Of a stretch of DNA of 64,000 nt, positions 24,754 to 35,933 are shown in pieces. The DNA is taken from the NCBI GenBank assembly GCA_037976565.1, contig CP137670.1, positions 11,556,600 through 11,620,599 on the forward strand, written 5' to 3'. Every line of letters starts with the position of its first letter. Position 1 is the first letter of the stretch. The notes under the pieces were generated by a model. That model worked only from the letters and a program-made list of their open reading frames with translations. It did not search any database and had not been told where the DNA came from. This DNA comes from Mesocentrotus franciscanus (lineage: Eukaryota > Echinodermata > Echinoidea > Camarodonta > Strongylocentrotidae). The translations under genes were made by a program, and so were the position numbers.

Positions 24754-25397
24754 TCGCCTGCATAGCAAAAGCGAGACATAAAAGCGAGATGTCCGCTTTT
24801 CCGGTGACGGCGGTGGCGGCGGCGTAAACATTAAAAACTTAACCTAAGGTTAAGTTTTTGAATTTTTAATATAATTTTGAAAGTATAAGTTGTTATTCAA
24901 TAAAACTTAGTCTAAAGGATAATCAAGCATCCCCAATCATGTGAGTAGAAGTTCAGGTCACTAAGTTAAAGTCAAAGGTTATTTCAGGTCAACAAACTTA
25001 GACTATTTTGTGGCATCAACATCAAAAACTTAACCAAAGGTTAAGATTTTGAATTTTTAACATAATTTTGAAAGCATACATTCCTCTTCCATGAAATTTA
25101 AACATAGGGGTTATAAAGTATCCCCAATCATGTGAGTAGAATTTCAGGTCGCAAAGTCAAAGTCAAAGGTCATTTCAGGTCAACAAACTTAGACTACAGT
25201 ATGTTGTGGCATCAACATCAAAACATCTGATGATTCTTAGTCGATATTCACTTCAAAATGCTGATTATATTCAGAGGATTTCATTTTGTGGGGCCTGCTA
25301 ATAGGCCACCCTGCTTATGAATAATGTCCCAACCTCGATTTTTCATCATATCGAATTGCGCAATGCAGGCGAGGCCGCCGAGAGCGTTTCCCTTGTT
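24754..25397. repeat. Composite repeat bounded by CGCCTGC/GCAGGCG
   Basis: It starts with a GCCTGCATAGCAAAAGCGAG hairpin and a GGCGGCGGCG run, followed by two units of about 195 bp containing ACTTAACC-AAGGTTAAG, TATCCCCAATCATGTGAG and CAGGTCAACAAACTTAGACT. It ends ATGCAGGCGAGGCCGCCGAG. A second, interrupted copy spans 49531-52760. Confidence 0.75.
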
Positions 25398-25742
25398 TAT
25401 ACTTGATTCCAGTATCATAATTAAATTTTTACTGCTATAGTTATTACTAACACCAGTACTCCTACAGTAAAACTAACACTCTTAGTAATATTGCAGGTTT
25501 TCATGAAATTGCAGTATGTATTGAATCCATTTATTTTTGAAAGTTTGGCAAATCTCTTGAGCAAAGTTTTTCTTACTCTAGCTTTTTTTTTTAATTCTCC
25601 ATACTTCTTTTGTTTATGAGATGTAACTGTAGCTCTTGAGTGTATATTTCTAAGAAAATAGTTTTTTTTTTTAAAGGAAATAGATCCACTTACTTGTAAC
25701 TGATACAAGGTTCACCAGCAATGTTGCTGTTATATCTTACAG

Positions 25743-25840
25743 GGTTCTTTTCCTCAGATTAGGAAGGAAAATTTCAGGTTCAATGGAGTTGCTCAAGATG
25801 ACTTGAACTCATTTCTTCACACCCTCTCATGTATGCCAAG
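25743..25840 (+). CDS. NLR-A C-terminal exon (half LRR)
   Basis: This exon has 32 codons plus two bases, after TATCTTACAG and before CCAAG|GTTAGT. The frame expected from the LRR exons reads RFNGVAQDDLNSFLHTLSCM, which has the LRR-like L..F(L)..L..MP spacing. Ending in phase 2, it joins in frame to 26305. A second acceptor 15 bases downstream (CCTCAG) keeps the same frame. The exon is inferred from splice signals. Confidence 0.65.
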
Positions 25841-26304
25841 GTTAGTACAGTAGGTCTATATGTGATTTAAAAAATTCAGATAACAGCATGTAGACTTTTC
25901 ATGAGCAGTGCGATACACAAACAATATAAAGAGCCTCTAATAAAATACTAAGAAAAGATACAATGCTGATATATACCCCATCAGGGAGCAAGCAAAGTGA
26001 TACTGTGTACATTAAAACAATTTAAGATTTCTTGTCTGACAACACAAATATTCAATAACAGCTTTATTGAACAAATTCCTTAATGTAAAGTGGTTTTAAC
26101 CTAATAAATTTGTAGATTTTTTGTGTTCCTTTTTGTGTGTGTGTTCTTGACATTTTGTTGACACTGTAGTCTCTTTTTTTCTTCTTCTTCATTCACTGAT
26201 CAAAATGTTTCTTGAGACTGGTACTTTCAATAATACCAATATTAGTTGATTTCTTATTTCTCATCTTTCAAACAGATAATAAGACAAATCTCTTTCCTTT
26301 ACAG

Positions 26305-26694
26305 CTTACATAACTCGGACGGCTCAAGTGACTTGGATGGCTCGGCCAACCCAGGCAACTCAAATGACTCAGATGGCTTGGACAACTCGGGCAACTTGGC
26401 TAACTTGGCCAACATCAGTGTTACCACTGATGTACATTCTCCAAGAAGGACATTACCACAACCAGACCACCCTCAACACCAACCCATGGGTGATGTACAC
26501 TCTTCAAGAAGGACAATACCTTCATCAGACCACCCTCAACAGCATGTTGGCGATACATCAGATGCTGTATGTCAATTCTCTCAAACACACAGAGAAGGTA
26601 GCAGTAGTCAGAGCAGGCCTTACAAGAGGCAAGCTCTTTCTACTCAGTCAAGAGTTCCACAGGATGATCCTGAAATTCCAGAGAAGCAATCAAA
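26305..26694 (+). CDS. NLR-A low-complexity tail exon
   Basis: It follows CCTTTACAG. The split codon restores MPSLHNSDG, completing the LRR from the previous exon. It then encodes a degenerate Asp/Ser/Gly/Asn repeat (SDLDGSANPGNSNDSDG) and two near-repeats of DVHS-RRT-P--DHPQ. The tail is probably disordered. A GTATGA donor after 26694 would splice on to 28442; if it is unused, translation ends at the TAG at 26705-26707. I do not recognise a functional domain here. Confidence 0.6.
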
Positions 26695-27627
26695 GTATGA
26701 AGTCTAGTTGCTATGGTATCGGTAGGGTAAGACAGTGTCCCACTGGTACACTTCATCTTGACTTTGTGTATGTATGATACAGGGCTCCACACTAACTTAT
26801 TTTGGGGAAAAGAGGTTCAGATTTAACTTTTTACAGTCTGTATGCATGAGTCCTAAGAAAAAACTTTGGTGGTCCGGACCTAGAGTTTTGGCGGTCTATG
26901 TGTCCCGGCTAGCCTGTTGGTTTTGAGTCCTGGTCTGATAGCACGAAATTTGGGGTAAAAGGGGTAATTTTCGGCAATATTTGCAAACATTTGAATATTA
27001 TTTAAAAGGCTGTGTTCTTCTTTTTCACCTTGATGAGTAAAGTCCACTATCTGGTGTTAGTGTATAAATTTTACGAGAAAGAGAACATAATATTGTCACA
27101 ATGTTTGAATACATGTATAAGGCCTATGTAGAAAGTGATGCAAAAATTGGATACGTTTTGTGAACGTGAACTCAATAAGCCCAAAATAGAGTTGCATCAA
27201 GGGCCCATTATGTACCTGTTTTATGCAGAAAGGGGTCATGTTGTGTGGTAAATGTTTTTGAAAATACTTTAAATAGGTTTTTTTTTTTTTTACTCGGCTA
27301 CGATCATGCATAGAATGCATGTCTATAGAAGGTGACAACACCAGGGACTAGTAGTTATAATGACAATAAGGGTGGCTTCTGATATTGTGCACACCCCCGT
27401 TGCACCATGACACTCCTGGCGCTCAAACATTATCACCCTGGTCCTAGGCGGCGGCCAAATATGTAGCGCTTTGGCCTATTGTATGAGTATGAGTATGAGT
27501 AGTGGTGGTTATTTTACCTGACTGCTAAGAAAGCATAAATGCTTGTTAGTAAGCAACCAGAGGACCCTCTCCGAGAGACCTGGTAGTGAGGATTAATGCC
27601 TTACCAAAGGGCACTAGCGCATCGACT

Positions 27628-27692
27628 TGGTTTCGAACCCGGGTCACTGGATTACGAGACCACTGCTCTACCAACTGAGCTATCGCGCCTCC
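27628..27692 (-). repeat. tRNA-Thr-like SINE head
   Basis: The minus strand reads GGCGCGATAGCTCAGTTGG (box A) and CCGGGTTCGAAACC (box B), with a CGT in the anticodon position. The 5' end GGAGGCG has no matching 3' strand, so a functional tRNA is not supported. Confidence 0.6.
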
Positions 27693-27751
27693 TTTTATAC
27701 CTGGGTGGAGAGTGGCAAATGTAGATTAATGCCTTGCCAAGGATGTTAGAG

Positions 27752-27832
27752 CTGGGCTAGCTGGGATTTGAACCCTCAACCCTTGGATTTAGTCAAGAGA
27801 GTGAACCACTTTACCAGCTCTTGCTATCATGT
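27752..27832 (-). repeat. Second tRNA-like SINE head
   Basis: The minus strand carries AGAGCTGGTAAAGTGGTTCA and a box-B-like GAGGGTTCAAATCCCAGC, again without a closing acceptor stem. It lies about 60 bases from the tRNA-Thr-like copy, so the two may belong to one dimeric SINE. Confidence 0.5.
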
Positions 27833-27935
27833 CAACTAACCACTCATAATGGAGGATGTAGTTACTTGCACGATATTTGTTTGATAAAAATATGATTAAA
27901 TAAAATCTGAAATGATTTGTTTGATTTATCACCAG

Positions 27936-27984
27936 AGATGACCCCCAGCTAAAGAACTATTACTTTATCTATATAGTCAACTAA
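27936..27984 (+). pseudogene. Alternative or decayed NLR-A terminal exon
   Basis: After a TTATCACCAG acceptor, the frame set by the 26694 donor reads K-DDPQLKNYYFIYIVN and stops at TAA. The start resembles the exon at 28442 (NDPDVKN). Neighbouring intron sequence (GTCAACTAACC-AC---AATGGAGGAT) is duplicated at 27833 and 27976. This may be an alternative last exon or a decayed duplicate. Confidence 0.35.
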
Positions 27985-28441
27985 CCGCCTACAATTGAAG
28001 ATTTAGTTACTTCACTGCATACAAGTGCTGTCCGTTAGTTAATGTCTGTCAGACTCTCAGTACACAATATCGTCATGATATAGAATTAGTGTAGACTATT
28101 TCTGTGTGTGCGCTTTTTTCTGCATTAAGTGATCCTGCATTTTGATCACAGCGCTCTTCCTGAAAGCATTTGTTAAATTGAAGCCCATGTTTAATAAAGC
28201 TGAAATGAATAACAAATGAGTCGATCAAACATTAGACAGTTTATATAATGCATGTAGAGAGTGTATGTGTATTGTAGACTTTAATCATTTTATTTTAGGT
28301 AATTTGCATGCAATGTATGAAATACGACCCAACTTTCACAAAGTAAGTTATGAGTTGAAGAATGTAATATTTCAAATTATCTTATCAAAATGTCATTGCA
28401 CATGCTCAATAAAAATATAATTAAGTAGAAATTGTTTCCAG

Positions 28442-28517
28442 GAATGACCCAGATGTTAAGAACCGTATTGCTAGTTATCTTGTCAATGAACTCGATATAA
28501 CTCAATATGATAGTTGA
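28442..28517 (+). CDS. NLR-A candidate terminal exon
   Basis: The acceptor is TTGTTTCCAG. With one base completing the split Lys codon it reads NDPDVKNRIASYLVNELDIT and ends at the TGA at 28515-28517. The frame agrees with the donor at 26694. The short hydrophobic/acidic peptide is not recognised. Evidence is splice signals and phase only. Confidence 0.5.
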
Positions 28518-29930
28518 GAACTAGCTTTGTCTGGTAAGGGTGTATGAATAACGGCCTGAGTTATATCAGTGTAAACAGTTTGTTGGAGATGTATTATTGT
28601 TTGTTCATTTAGAACTACATCAAGTTCTAGATTTTAAAATCCATCTGAGGAAATATTTTCCTGGATTTTCTTTATAACACTCCAGTGTATATGTAAATAT
28701 GCTGCTATATTAAGAGACATGTTTCTTTTGTCAATGTAAATATCCATGAGTTATCAGTGTAATATTTATTTGAAATTGATTATTGTTTGTACCGTACATG
28801 TTTAACTACAATCACCAGTACTACATAATAAATCCATTTGAGGAAATATTGTCCAGGATTTTCTTGACATCACTCAAGTGTACATGTAAATATGCTGCTA
28901 TAATTGTACGATACATATTTATTCTAATTATATTCAGTACTGGATTTCAATCATTTTTATGATACATATTCCAGATTTTTCTTCGCATCATTGTGATTAA
29001 AATTGTGCAATGGTATCATACATGTATATTTTGAACCTGTATGCTTGCCATACATACTTGCTTTGTAAATAAGAGTTTTTTTATATTTTAGTACGTTTGC
29101 ATTCCTGATTGGCTTATAAGATACAAATGTAGACACTTCTCTTATGAGCATTTCGTTACCTTGCCTTTTGATCACCATCCTCTTCTGATTAAGTGATGTC
29201 ATGTTTATAATACACAATGCGATGTGCTCAGATCTGTGAGTTTATTCTGAATTATGTCATGCAAAAGAATGTACTTAAGAGGTCTTTCTATGTATATTGG
29301 ATGAGCATGAATTACTGAAATAAAGTTTGCAGTGCCTTAGATATTTCAAATTTTGATGTACAAAGGAGACATAAGAATGTGCTAGTTGTAGTTTGATGAT
29401 GGTGTATTTTTATCCTGTAGCTGAAATGGTGTCACATGACACTCAATATTGTTCCTAAATAAATATTTTATTGAAAGACCGAATACACTGAAAATGGATC
29501 AGCTTTTTAACTCCAATAATTAATGCACAAACACGTTTAAACTTAGTAAAATTTGGAAAAAAATAATGCTTCGTTTTTATTAATTTAAGTATGTGTGCAT
29601 AAAATGTTATGAGTTTAATATTATCTTCATTCTTCTCTTTTTTGTCTTATATCAAATTATTAAATTGATATCAAGAATATTTTCAGTAATTCATTAATTC
29701 AAATAAAAATTCACTGGTCCCAGTAACTATCTTTTGTAGTTGCTTCCATTAATTTTGTCATTAATTATTATTATGATTATTATTAAAAGTATTTTCTTCA
29801 TTATTGTTATCATTATTGTTACAGATGTACTATTATTAATATCATAATTATAATTTGTATCACTATCATCGTTAGTGATATATTTATTGATTAAAATTAA
29901 AATTTGAATTGAATTGTATACTGTACATTG
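28518..29930 (+). other. Probable 3' UTR and downstream flank of NLR-A
   Basis: This AT-rich stretch has no credible ORF. A block is tandemly duplicated (about 28545-28700 and 28750-28905), sharing TTATTGTTTGT, GAGGAAATATT and AAATATGCTGCTATA. Candidate polyadenylation hexamers are at 29319 and 29458. Confidence 0.4.
29319..29324 (+). terminator. Candidate polyadenylation signal AATAAA
   Basis: AATAAA is followed by a TTTGC/GTGC stretch about 0.8 kb after the proposed TGA. In AT-rich DNA this hexamer is frequent, so support is weak. Confidence 0.25.
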
Positions 29931-30030
29931 TTAAATTGACGAACTCAAACTAATTGTAAACTTCTCCAATACCCCAATGTGGGTGAAATGAGAATAAAGT
30001 GTTGTCATTGTCATTGTCATTTTCATTCTA
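29930..30030 (+). mobile_element. LINE-like 3' end with TTGTCA tail
   Basis: The block ends GAATAAAGTG followed by repeated TTGTCA hexamers and TTTTCATT. This resembles the short-period 3' tails of some LINE clades. The 5' extent is not clear. Confidence 0.35.
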
Positions 30031-30387
30031 GTTCTCTACGCGTACCCATTGTTTACATAGTCTCAACTGCACACATCTGACATGCAGGCAACCTGCAACT
30101 AATTTAATCAAGAGGGCATGACTCCAAAGGTTCGCAAATACCCACAATTTTATATAACAAATATAGCATACATTTCATTGCTTAGTGTAACAGTACATGT
30201 GATCACCTCCAAATTTAGAATCCCCCTAGTGCCGTTAAATTTCAACCTCAGCCTTTGGCCTCGGTGAAATATAACATCACTCTGGAAATTGTGAATTTTT
30301 CGGTTCATATACATATTCGTAATCTATGCAAATGTGATTACTTACCATAATTAAGATGTAATGATATGATAATTTCCTCTGTCATTT

Positions 30388-30718
30388 CAGGGGCGGATCT
30401 ACGGGGGGAGAGGGTTGGGGTTAAACCCCCCCCCCCCACCTTGGGCTGCCAATTAAAAAAGAAAAAGAAAGAAAGAACGCACACTGGAGAGAAACCTTTC
30501 AAGTGCAAATATTGTGAGATATTCAACTCATCTGGTAACTTAACCAAACACATGATAACTCTGGATATAACTGTTACTTGATTTAAAAAGACGTTAATTA
30601 TCATGCACTGCTTTTCATGGTCTCCATGCTACTCCATGCGGCTCGTGGACGATGCTCTGCATCGTCATTGGGTCAAACCATGGTCAACCCCCTTAGCAAA
30701 AAGCTAGATCCGCCCCTG
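30388..30718. mobile_element. CAGGGGCGGATC element with captured zinc-finger piece
   Basis: The ends CAGGGGCGGATCTA and TAGATCCGCCCCTG are inverted, and CATTT flanks both sides (30383-30387 and 30719-30723). The 331-bp interior contains a fragment of a C2H2 zinc-finger coding sequence and no transposase. The CAG terminus suggests hAT, but the 5-bp duplication is unusual for that group. Confidence 0.65.
30474..30560 (+). pseudogene. C2H2 zinc-finger gene fragment
   Basis: The translation [28 protein letters not shown] has the standard TGEKP linker, the CxxC pair and the first His. It lacks one residue in the finger and has Leu in place of the final His. It therefore cannot fold as a normal finger. 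It lies inside the 331-bp inverted-repeat element, so it is probably a captured exon fragment. Confidence 0.75.
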
Positions 30719-31297
30719 CATTTAATGAGATATAAAAATAAAAATAAAAAATTCTTATAATTTCTAGCACATGTTTTCCTACATTCTCAGAAAAAAATAC
30801 TTTCATGAAAATGTCAAAATGGTTAATAGTAACTCGACTAATGTAACTATCTTTGATAGATGTAGGTTAACAACACTGGCGTAGGAGCCGGTGGGATATC
30901 CTTCCGCCCCCCCCCACACTTTTTCTGGCTGAAAACCCCTTATTTTGTGCATTTTAAAAATTCTAGATATCAGATCAATTTCTACCATTATGCCTGACAT
31001 AATTTGACACTGGCATCATTTTTAGCGTAATTCTAGATATTTTTTCTATCTCTCTCTCTCTCTATCTCTCTATCTCTCTCTATGTCTCTCTCTTCTTTTC
31101 CCTTTTTTCAGTACCGCGACTTTCATCCAATCAGTGTGAGCCTTTCCTCTAGTGCATGACCAGACCAAACTCAATATTTGCTTGCAACATAGGCAAAGAA
31201 CTGATGAAAAACAGAGTATACATGATGGGAATTATAAGATGTAGTCACACTCTGTCCCATATGCGCAAGAGGGTTCTATCACTTAAAAGGAATAACA

Positions 31298-31816
31298 GTT
31301 AAAGGGGAAGTCCACCCTACAAAGTTGTGATCAATCAAATACAAATTAGCAACTCGGTGACGTATCATGCAAGCTCTCGTTCCATTTGCTTTGTGCATAA
31401 TATTCCATAAAATCACGTTTTCTTCGACATTGATGACGGAATGTATTTGTTCCTTGCATGCGTAGTATAGAAACGTATTTGCAATTATTAAACATGTATT
31501 TAGTGTGCATGTATGATTGAACGTTTTTCTGGAGGGAAAATGTGAATTTCTGATTTTGTTAAAGCTGATATGCTAGGACAATACATGTCCATTAATTTTG
31601 TACCTACGGCAAGCCAATGATATTTCTAAGTTGTTCATTCACATAGCATATCACAAAAATCATCTAGCTACTGGATATCTTCAATTGATGCATACATTTC
31701 TTGGAAATTATGGCCAACAGGGTGTACCTATAAATAGCCATGTGGCTGTTAATTAGAATTCATGATACGTCACAGATTTGCCAATTTGTGTTTCATTGAT
31801 CACAACTTCTTAATTC
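31298..31816. mobile_element. AAGTCCACCC-type inverted-repeat element
   Basis: It starts TTAAAGGGGAAGTCCACCC and carries inverted blocks AGTTGTGATCAAT near 31324 and its inverse near 31796, plus GTGACGTATCATG near 31357 and its inverse near 31762. It is related by its terminus to 54879-55734. The right terminus has decayed. Confidence 0.55.
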
Positions 31817-32261
31817 TGAATTTATTGTGAACAGTCCACATTCAATAATGCATTCTTGTTTTGGCCTAATTATAGAAAGAGAGGTACATGGAACAACTTG
31901 AAGGTTTCTTAACGGTTGATTTCGTTTGTATATGATGTGGAATGCAAATACCCCTTTAGCAGTTAAGCTCAATATGCTCTATGACTCTTGCTATGCATGA
32001 ACATTGCTTGCATATACCATTTTGTGTTCCTGATTTCCTATCTCTTATCACGTGACCAAGAAAGATCATCTTTAGTCCACGGTAGAGGTGATTGTTAAAT
32101 CTCGAAGAACACAAAATAATCCCTCATGGCTATACTCCTATACGCGTCCACAATTTCCATTTGGTATTTTTTAATTCATGATGAATTGCTTGTAAATTGC
32201 TCTGAAAAAAAGTTTAATAAACTAAAATAAGGCTGATATATTGCACCAGGGAGCATCTTAA

Positions 32262-32960
32262 TTCCCAAAGCTTCCAGGGCTTTGCGCGGGCCGCAACTTT
32301 GTAAAACCTATATAGACCACTTGCCCGTATTGTTTGTAAGAAATAGTGTGAGACCGAGAGAGGAGAGATTGAGAAGCAGATCGCAGAGTCCGGACAGGAG
32401 TGTATCGAGGAAGGAGTTCAGAAAGATATATGACGGAGCGAAACCATGATAAGTCTTGAAAGTAAGGAGAAGAATTTTGTAAGTGATGCGAGAAGTGATA
32501 GTCAGTGAGCCAGTGAAGTTTTGTGAAGAACAGGGGTAATGTGAGAAGTACGAGGAACACAAGAAACAAGACAAGCTGCTGTGTTTTGGATACGCTGGAG
32601 CTTTGAGGTTATTTTTGCAGGAAGACCAAAGAGAAGGGAATTGCAACAATCTAGCCTAGATGTGACGAAAGCATGGATAAGACGATGGGCTGTATTCTGA
32701 TCGAGAAACCTACGAATTTTTCCTATTTTCCTTATACCGCTACAAAAGCAGATTTACAAATGGCATCAACATTTTGAGACAAAGTAAGTGAAGAATCCAT
32801 AGCAACACCAAGATTGCGGGCCATAAAGGATGGCTTAATTATAGACTGCCCAATTCTTAAACTGATTTGTGGGACATGGGAACAAAACTTGAAAGTGAAG
32901 AAAAGAAGAAATTCCTTTTGCAAAACAGCTGTCGGGATAAACAACTTGACCGGACACACG
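32262..32960 (-). pseudogene. LINE reverse-transcriptase fragment (degenerate)
   Basis: Read across frameshifts on the minus strand, the translation contains ARNLGVAMDSSLTLSQNVD, ICKSAF, then HAFVTSRLDCCNSLLFGLP, KLQRIQNTAA, HITPVL and LHWL. This is the order seen at the C-terminal end of reverse transcriptases of the CR1/L2/Jockey-like LINE clades. At least two frame changes make it inactive. The endonuclease and the RT catalytic core are absent. Confidence 0.8.
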
Positions 32961-33427
32961 TCTGGTTATACTTTAAAAGAAAACAGGAAAATCAGAGGGG
33001 CAATTTTTTAGCGAATGACAAGTAATTTGTGTTTCTCTCCCCCAAACAAAAATACAACAACAACAAAACAAATTAACCCCCTTCCGTTCGCAAAGGAGGG
33101 GATTGGGAGAATCCCCTTCTCCTGAATGCATAATACATGAGTGACGTGCTCGCACGCATTTGCCGCGCGCGCGCGTATTGACATTGGTTTGGCACACAAC
33201 AAGCACAAATTGAAGGATCAACGCGTTTTTATTCTCGGGATTAGCAGTTTTTTTATCCGTTGTTGAATCCAGGCTATCTGCAGCTGAAGGTTCCTGTCAA
33301 AATTAATGAAAACCAATCAATATTCAAAAGTTAGCAGCACTGCAGAAAACAAGGCTTGGACTCAATATCAAATAACTAGCTTGTGCTGTGTGAATCATGA
33401 CGTGATACATGTACATGGGGGTCCAGA

Positions 33428-33540
33428 CAACTCGCCACAAAGACAGCTCGCCACAAGACATCTCGCCACAATAGCGGGGACAACTCGCCACGGGCGAGTT
33501 GTCCAGGGTGGGGTGCTTTTTGGGACAACTCGCCACACTT
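33428..33540. repeat. Cluster of ACAACTCGCCAC motifs
   Basis: Five direct copies of a (C/T)CGCCAC-centred motif and one inverted copy (GGGCGAGTTGTCC) occur within about 110 bases. The inverted pair ACAACTCGCC/GGCGAGTTGT near 33480-33508 forms a tight hairpin. Confidence 0.7.
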
Positions 33541-34153
33541 TTTTCCCCTCATGATTTCTAGATCTAAATTCCCTCACCTTAGATGAAATTGTCATTTTAT
33601 GTATTCATTATGCTTTTATAAACACAGTCACGACAGGAAACATGGAAATTGTGAGTATTTTGAGGGCTGTTCTAAAGAATAAAGCCGATTTACCTTGCAA
33701 CAAGAATATATTTTTGACAAACCGAAGGCGTACGTTCGCCGGATAACTTTTCGGTATTTAACTTCATTTTCTGCCTCAGAAAACTTTTTAATGGTAGGAA
33801 TATGCTGTTAGTTATCTTTACATTCCAATATTACCTTTCCTCTACCCCAGCGGAATTATCGCTTGCCTCAAGTTTATTAGTAGACATAAAAACTTTTAAG
33901 ATTGTGCATTCGCTCCCCTTCGACTTTCGCTGTGGACTGCGAGTGTGAGCTACTCCCGTACCGGTACCGTGTGTGTGCCTGGCCGGAAGTTTCCCCTGCC
34001 CGGCAGCCGCGGCTGTCCAGACTCTCAGCACAAATGGTAATTCACAGACCTGACAAGAAAGTAGATCTAGGAGTGGGACGAGAGGTCATATCTTCAATGT
34101 TGAGAAGCCACATTGTAATGTAAGACAAGTGTTAAGCAGAGGTCCCTTGCTGT

Positions 34154-34459
34154 TCAATCGGAGAGGGGGGACATTCCAGAGGACTCACCTTCCAGGGGCA
34201 TGTACATGTAGCTATCCAAGCCTGGCAGGCGTATGCTACATGGGACCCGGCCCCGACTGTCAGGGAAGATCATCGTCAGCTGCCCGCTATTCCATTCGCC
34301 GCTCCGTACCTCGACTCTAGCAGGAATTGACCGGATGCTGCAGAGCCTTAACTTGAATAGTGAGCCCGAGCCGCGACGCTTGAAGTTGACAGTCTTCACT
34401 TTTATTGACTTGAGGTGAGATTGGAGTTCATGTGCATCATACATGCAGTAAAGTTGCAA
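34154..34459 (-). other. Unrecognised GC-richer minus-strand ORF
   Basis: A 101-codon minus-strand frame lies in an unusually GC-rich island (about 33900-34420). Its stretch RVEVRSGEWNSGQLTMIFPD looks protein-like, and a GTGAGT donor follows the codons for MPLEG (near 34183). I do not recognise a family. It could be an exon of a retroelement or of an unrelated gene, or chance. No acceptor or partner exon could be fixed. Confidence 0.25.
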
Positions 34460-35291
34460 TTATAGAACTTGAATTCAGTTCTTTTGCATGTTTGTTTCTT
34501 TGTTTCAAATGATTGTTTTGACATTTTGTTTTCAGTTATATGCAACCAGGAAGAACATCTTGCTGATAGAATACTACAGTTGAACAGGGCCCTGTTGTAT
34601 TTGTACCGGGGTACAATGGCTATTTCCAATGACCTTGTACATGTACATTTGTAATTTTGTACAAGTGGACACATATCTCCCATGCTACCAATCAATGCAT
34701 GAATCTCATGAGTAGAACAAATGCCAAACAAAACACTGAAGCCTATTATATTATGACACAACAATAGAATAATTCATGCATGCAATGCAATGCAATGCAC
34801 TCTGCATTATAGCTCACTTTCCAATACTCCCCAATGAGTTGTGATTGGGCGGCTGCAAGGTTGGGGCAGAGTTCGGTTGCTGCTGTTGTTGTTTTAGTTT
34901 TTAGGCGTGTATCATTCAGTTGTGAATATTTACGCTCTCTTCGCCTCTCTCAGTCTCTGCACGGTTGCTCGTTTGCCACACTTGCAATTTTGCACAATTC
35001 AATAGGCACCACTTGACTGAAGGATTGCTTTATGCAGCACAATGGCTGTCCAAAATTACCCATTTCCGGTCTTGATTATCTCCATGACAACTGTTTTAAC
35101 ACTGTATCTTGCACAGGAAACAGTAGACAGAAATAACCGTCTGGTATGGGTCATTCTTTAATAAAACTGACATTTGTTGACATTCCCCATACACAGACGG
35201 TACCCCGTACGCCTCGCACCATGGGGAGAGATTGAGCCGATTGTGGCCCGCTTTGGTCCCAAAAACTTTCTCCCACGATTTTCTTTATTTA

Positions 35292-35480
35292 GTGTGTGTG
35301 TATTGGGATTTTACAGACGTGTATCAATCAGATATGATTATTTACGTCTGGGGACCGACCTTGGCTTTAACGTCACCATCCGAAAGACGTGACTCAGTTT
35401 CGAACCTGCGTCCTCGGCTGAATCAGTTTGTAACTTCCACTGTTAGCTGGATTACAGGCGCACGCCACAACGCCTAGTTG
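35292..35480 (-). repeat. Alu/7SL-like SINE, copy 2
   Basis: This is an inverted copy of 22412-22594 with matching start (CAACTAGGCG) and end (CCCAATACACACAC). Internal agreement is close throughout, including the box-B-like GGTTCGAAAC. The flanks differ, so the shared ends define the element. Confidence 0.65.
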
Positions 35481-35689
35481 TTATGTCTATGTTAGATCTA
35501 ATTTTCTGATTTATAAATCAGATACAAAAATACTATGTCTATTTTTCTCCTATGTACAGTTATCAATTTTTTAATGACTTATTTCTAAATGCGAAATTTA
35601 CAGACTTACGTATAAATTTTTATCTCAGAACCAAGGAAACGGTACGTTCATGCATTCGAACTGGTAATCTATGACATGACCCGCCCGAT

Positions 35690-35933
35690 ATATTTCCGGG
35701 TCAACTGACCAAAACAAGCCCAATGGCCAATCAGAGCACGTGTTTGATATTGGGCTTATGAATATTCAAACATCACCGGCTCAAGCCGGGCTGACTCATA
35801 CGTAGCTATTGGATGTTCGAAAAGAAAAATGAATATTCATCAACTTAAACCAAGATGGCTGACAACAAATCTTGTTGACTACAAGACTTTCTCGGATTAA
35901 TCATTAATATAGGATCTAAATGAGCAAGCTATC
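35690..35933 (+). promoter_or_regulatory. Candidate promoter and 5' UTR exon for NLR-B
   Basis: A GC-richer island contains CCAAT motifs in both orientations (CCAATCAGAG, ATTGG) and then AACCAAGATGGCTGAC, a sequence like YY1-type initiator regions. A GTAAGT donor at 35934 would close a short leader exon, which could splice to the acceptor TTTTCAG at 39531-39535 just before the leader/2A exon. This assignment is an inference; no TATA box is convincing. Confidence 0.35.

Larger units (their letters stand above)
20110..25742 (+). other. NLR-A intron rich in repeats
   Basis: No exon is recognised. The first 100 bases still match the other LRR introns. After that the intron holds a minisatellite (20940-21910), an Alu-like SINE (22412), two foldback elements (22757 and 23385) and a composite repeat (24754). 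The stretches 20210-20940, 21911-22411 and 23673-24753 show no feature I can name, except that 23030-23580 repeats a GAGGTCAAAGGTTATGGGGC-type unit. Confidence 0.65.
1..28517 (+). other. NLR-A locus (5' end outside window)
   Basis: This is an inferred multi-exon gene for a Death-domain/NACHT/LRR receptor, a cytosolic innate-immune sensor class. I join exons 97-386, 3911-5700, 12199-12354, 14871-15035, 16563-16724, 18268-18429, 19948-20109, 25743-25840, 26305-26694 and 28442-28517. Every junction has AG/GT borders and compatible phase, and the total keeps one open frame to a TGA. By comparison with the second copy, the missing first exon should carry the leader and 2A-like motif. Introns reach about 6.5 kb and are filled with transposable elements. 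The exon chain is an inference from splice signals and paralog comparison, without transcript support. Confidence 0.8.

Noticed and set aside
27628..27832. tRNA genes on the minus strand
   Set aside because: Box A and B resemble tRNA, but acceptor stems do not pair; tRNA-derived SINE heads are the better reading.
32262..32960. An active reverse transcriptase
   Set aside because: Only the C-terminal part is present and it is split by frameshifts.
33428..33540. CRISPR-like array
   Set aside because: Motifs are too short and unevenly spaced, occur in both orientations, and the genome is eukaryotic.
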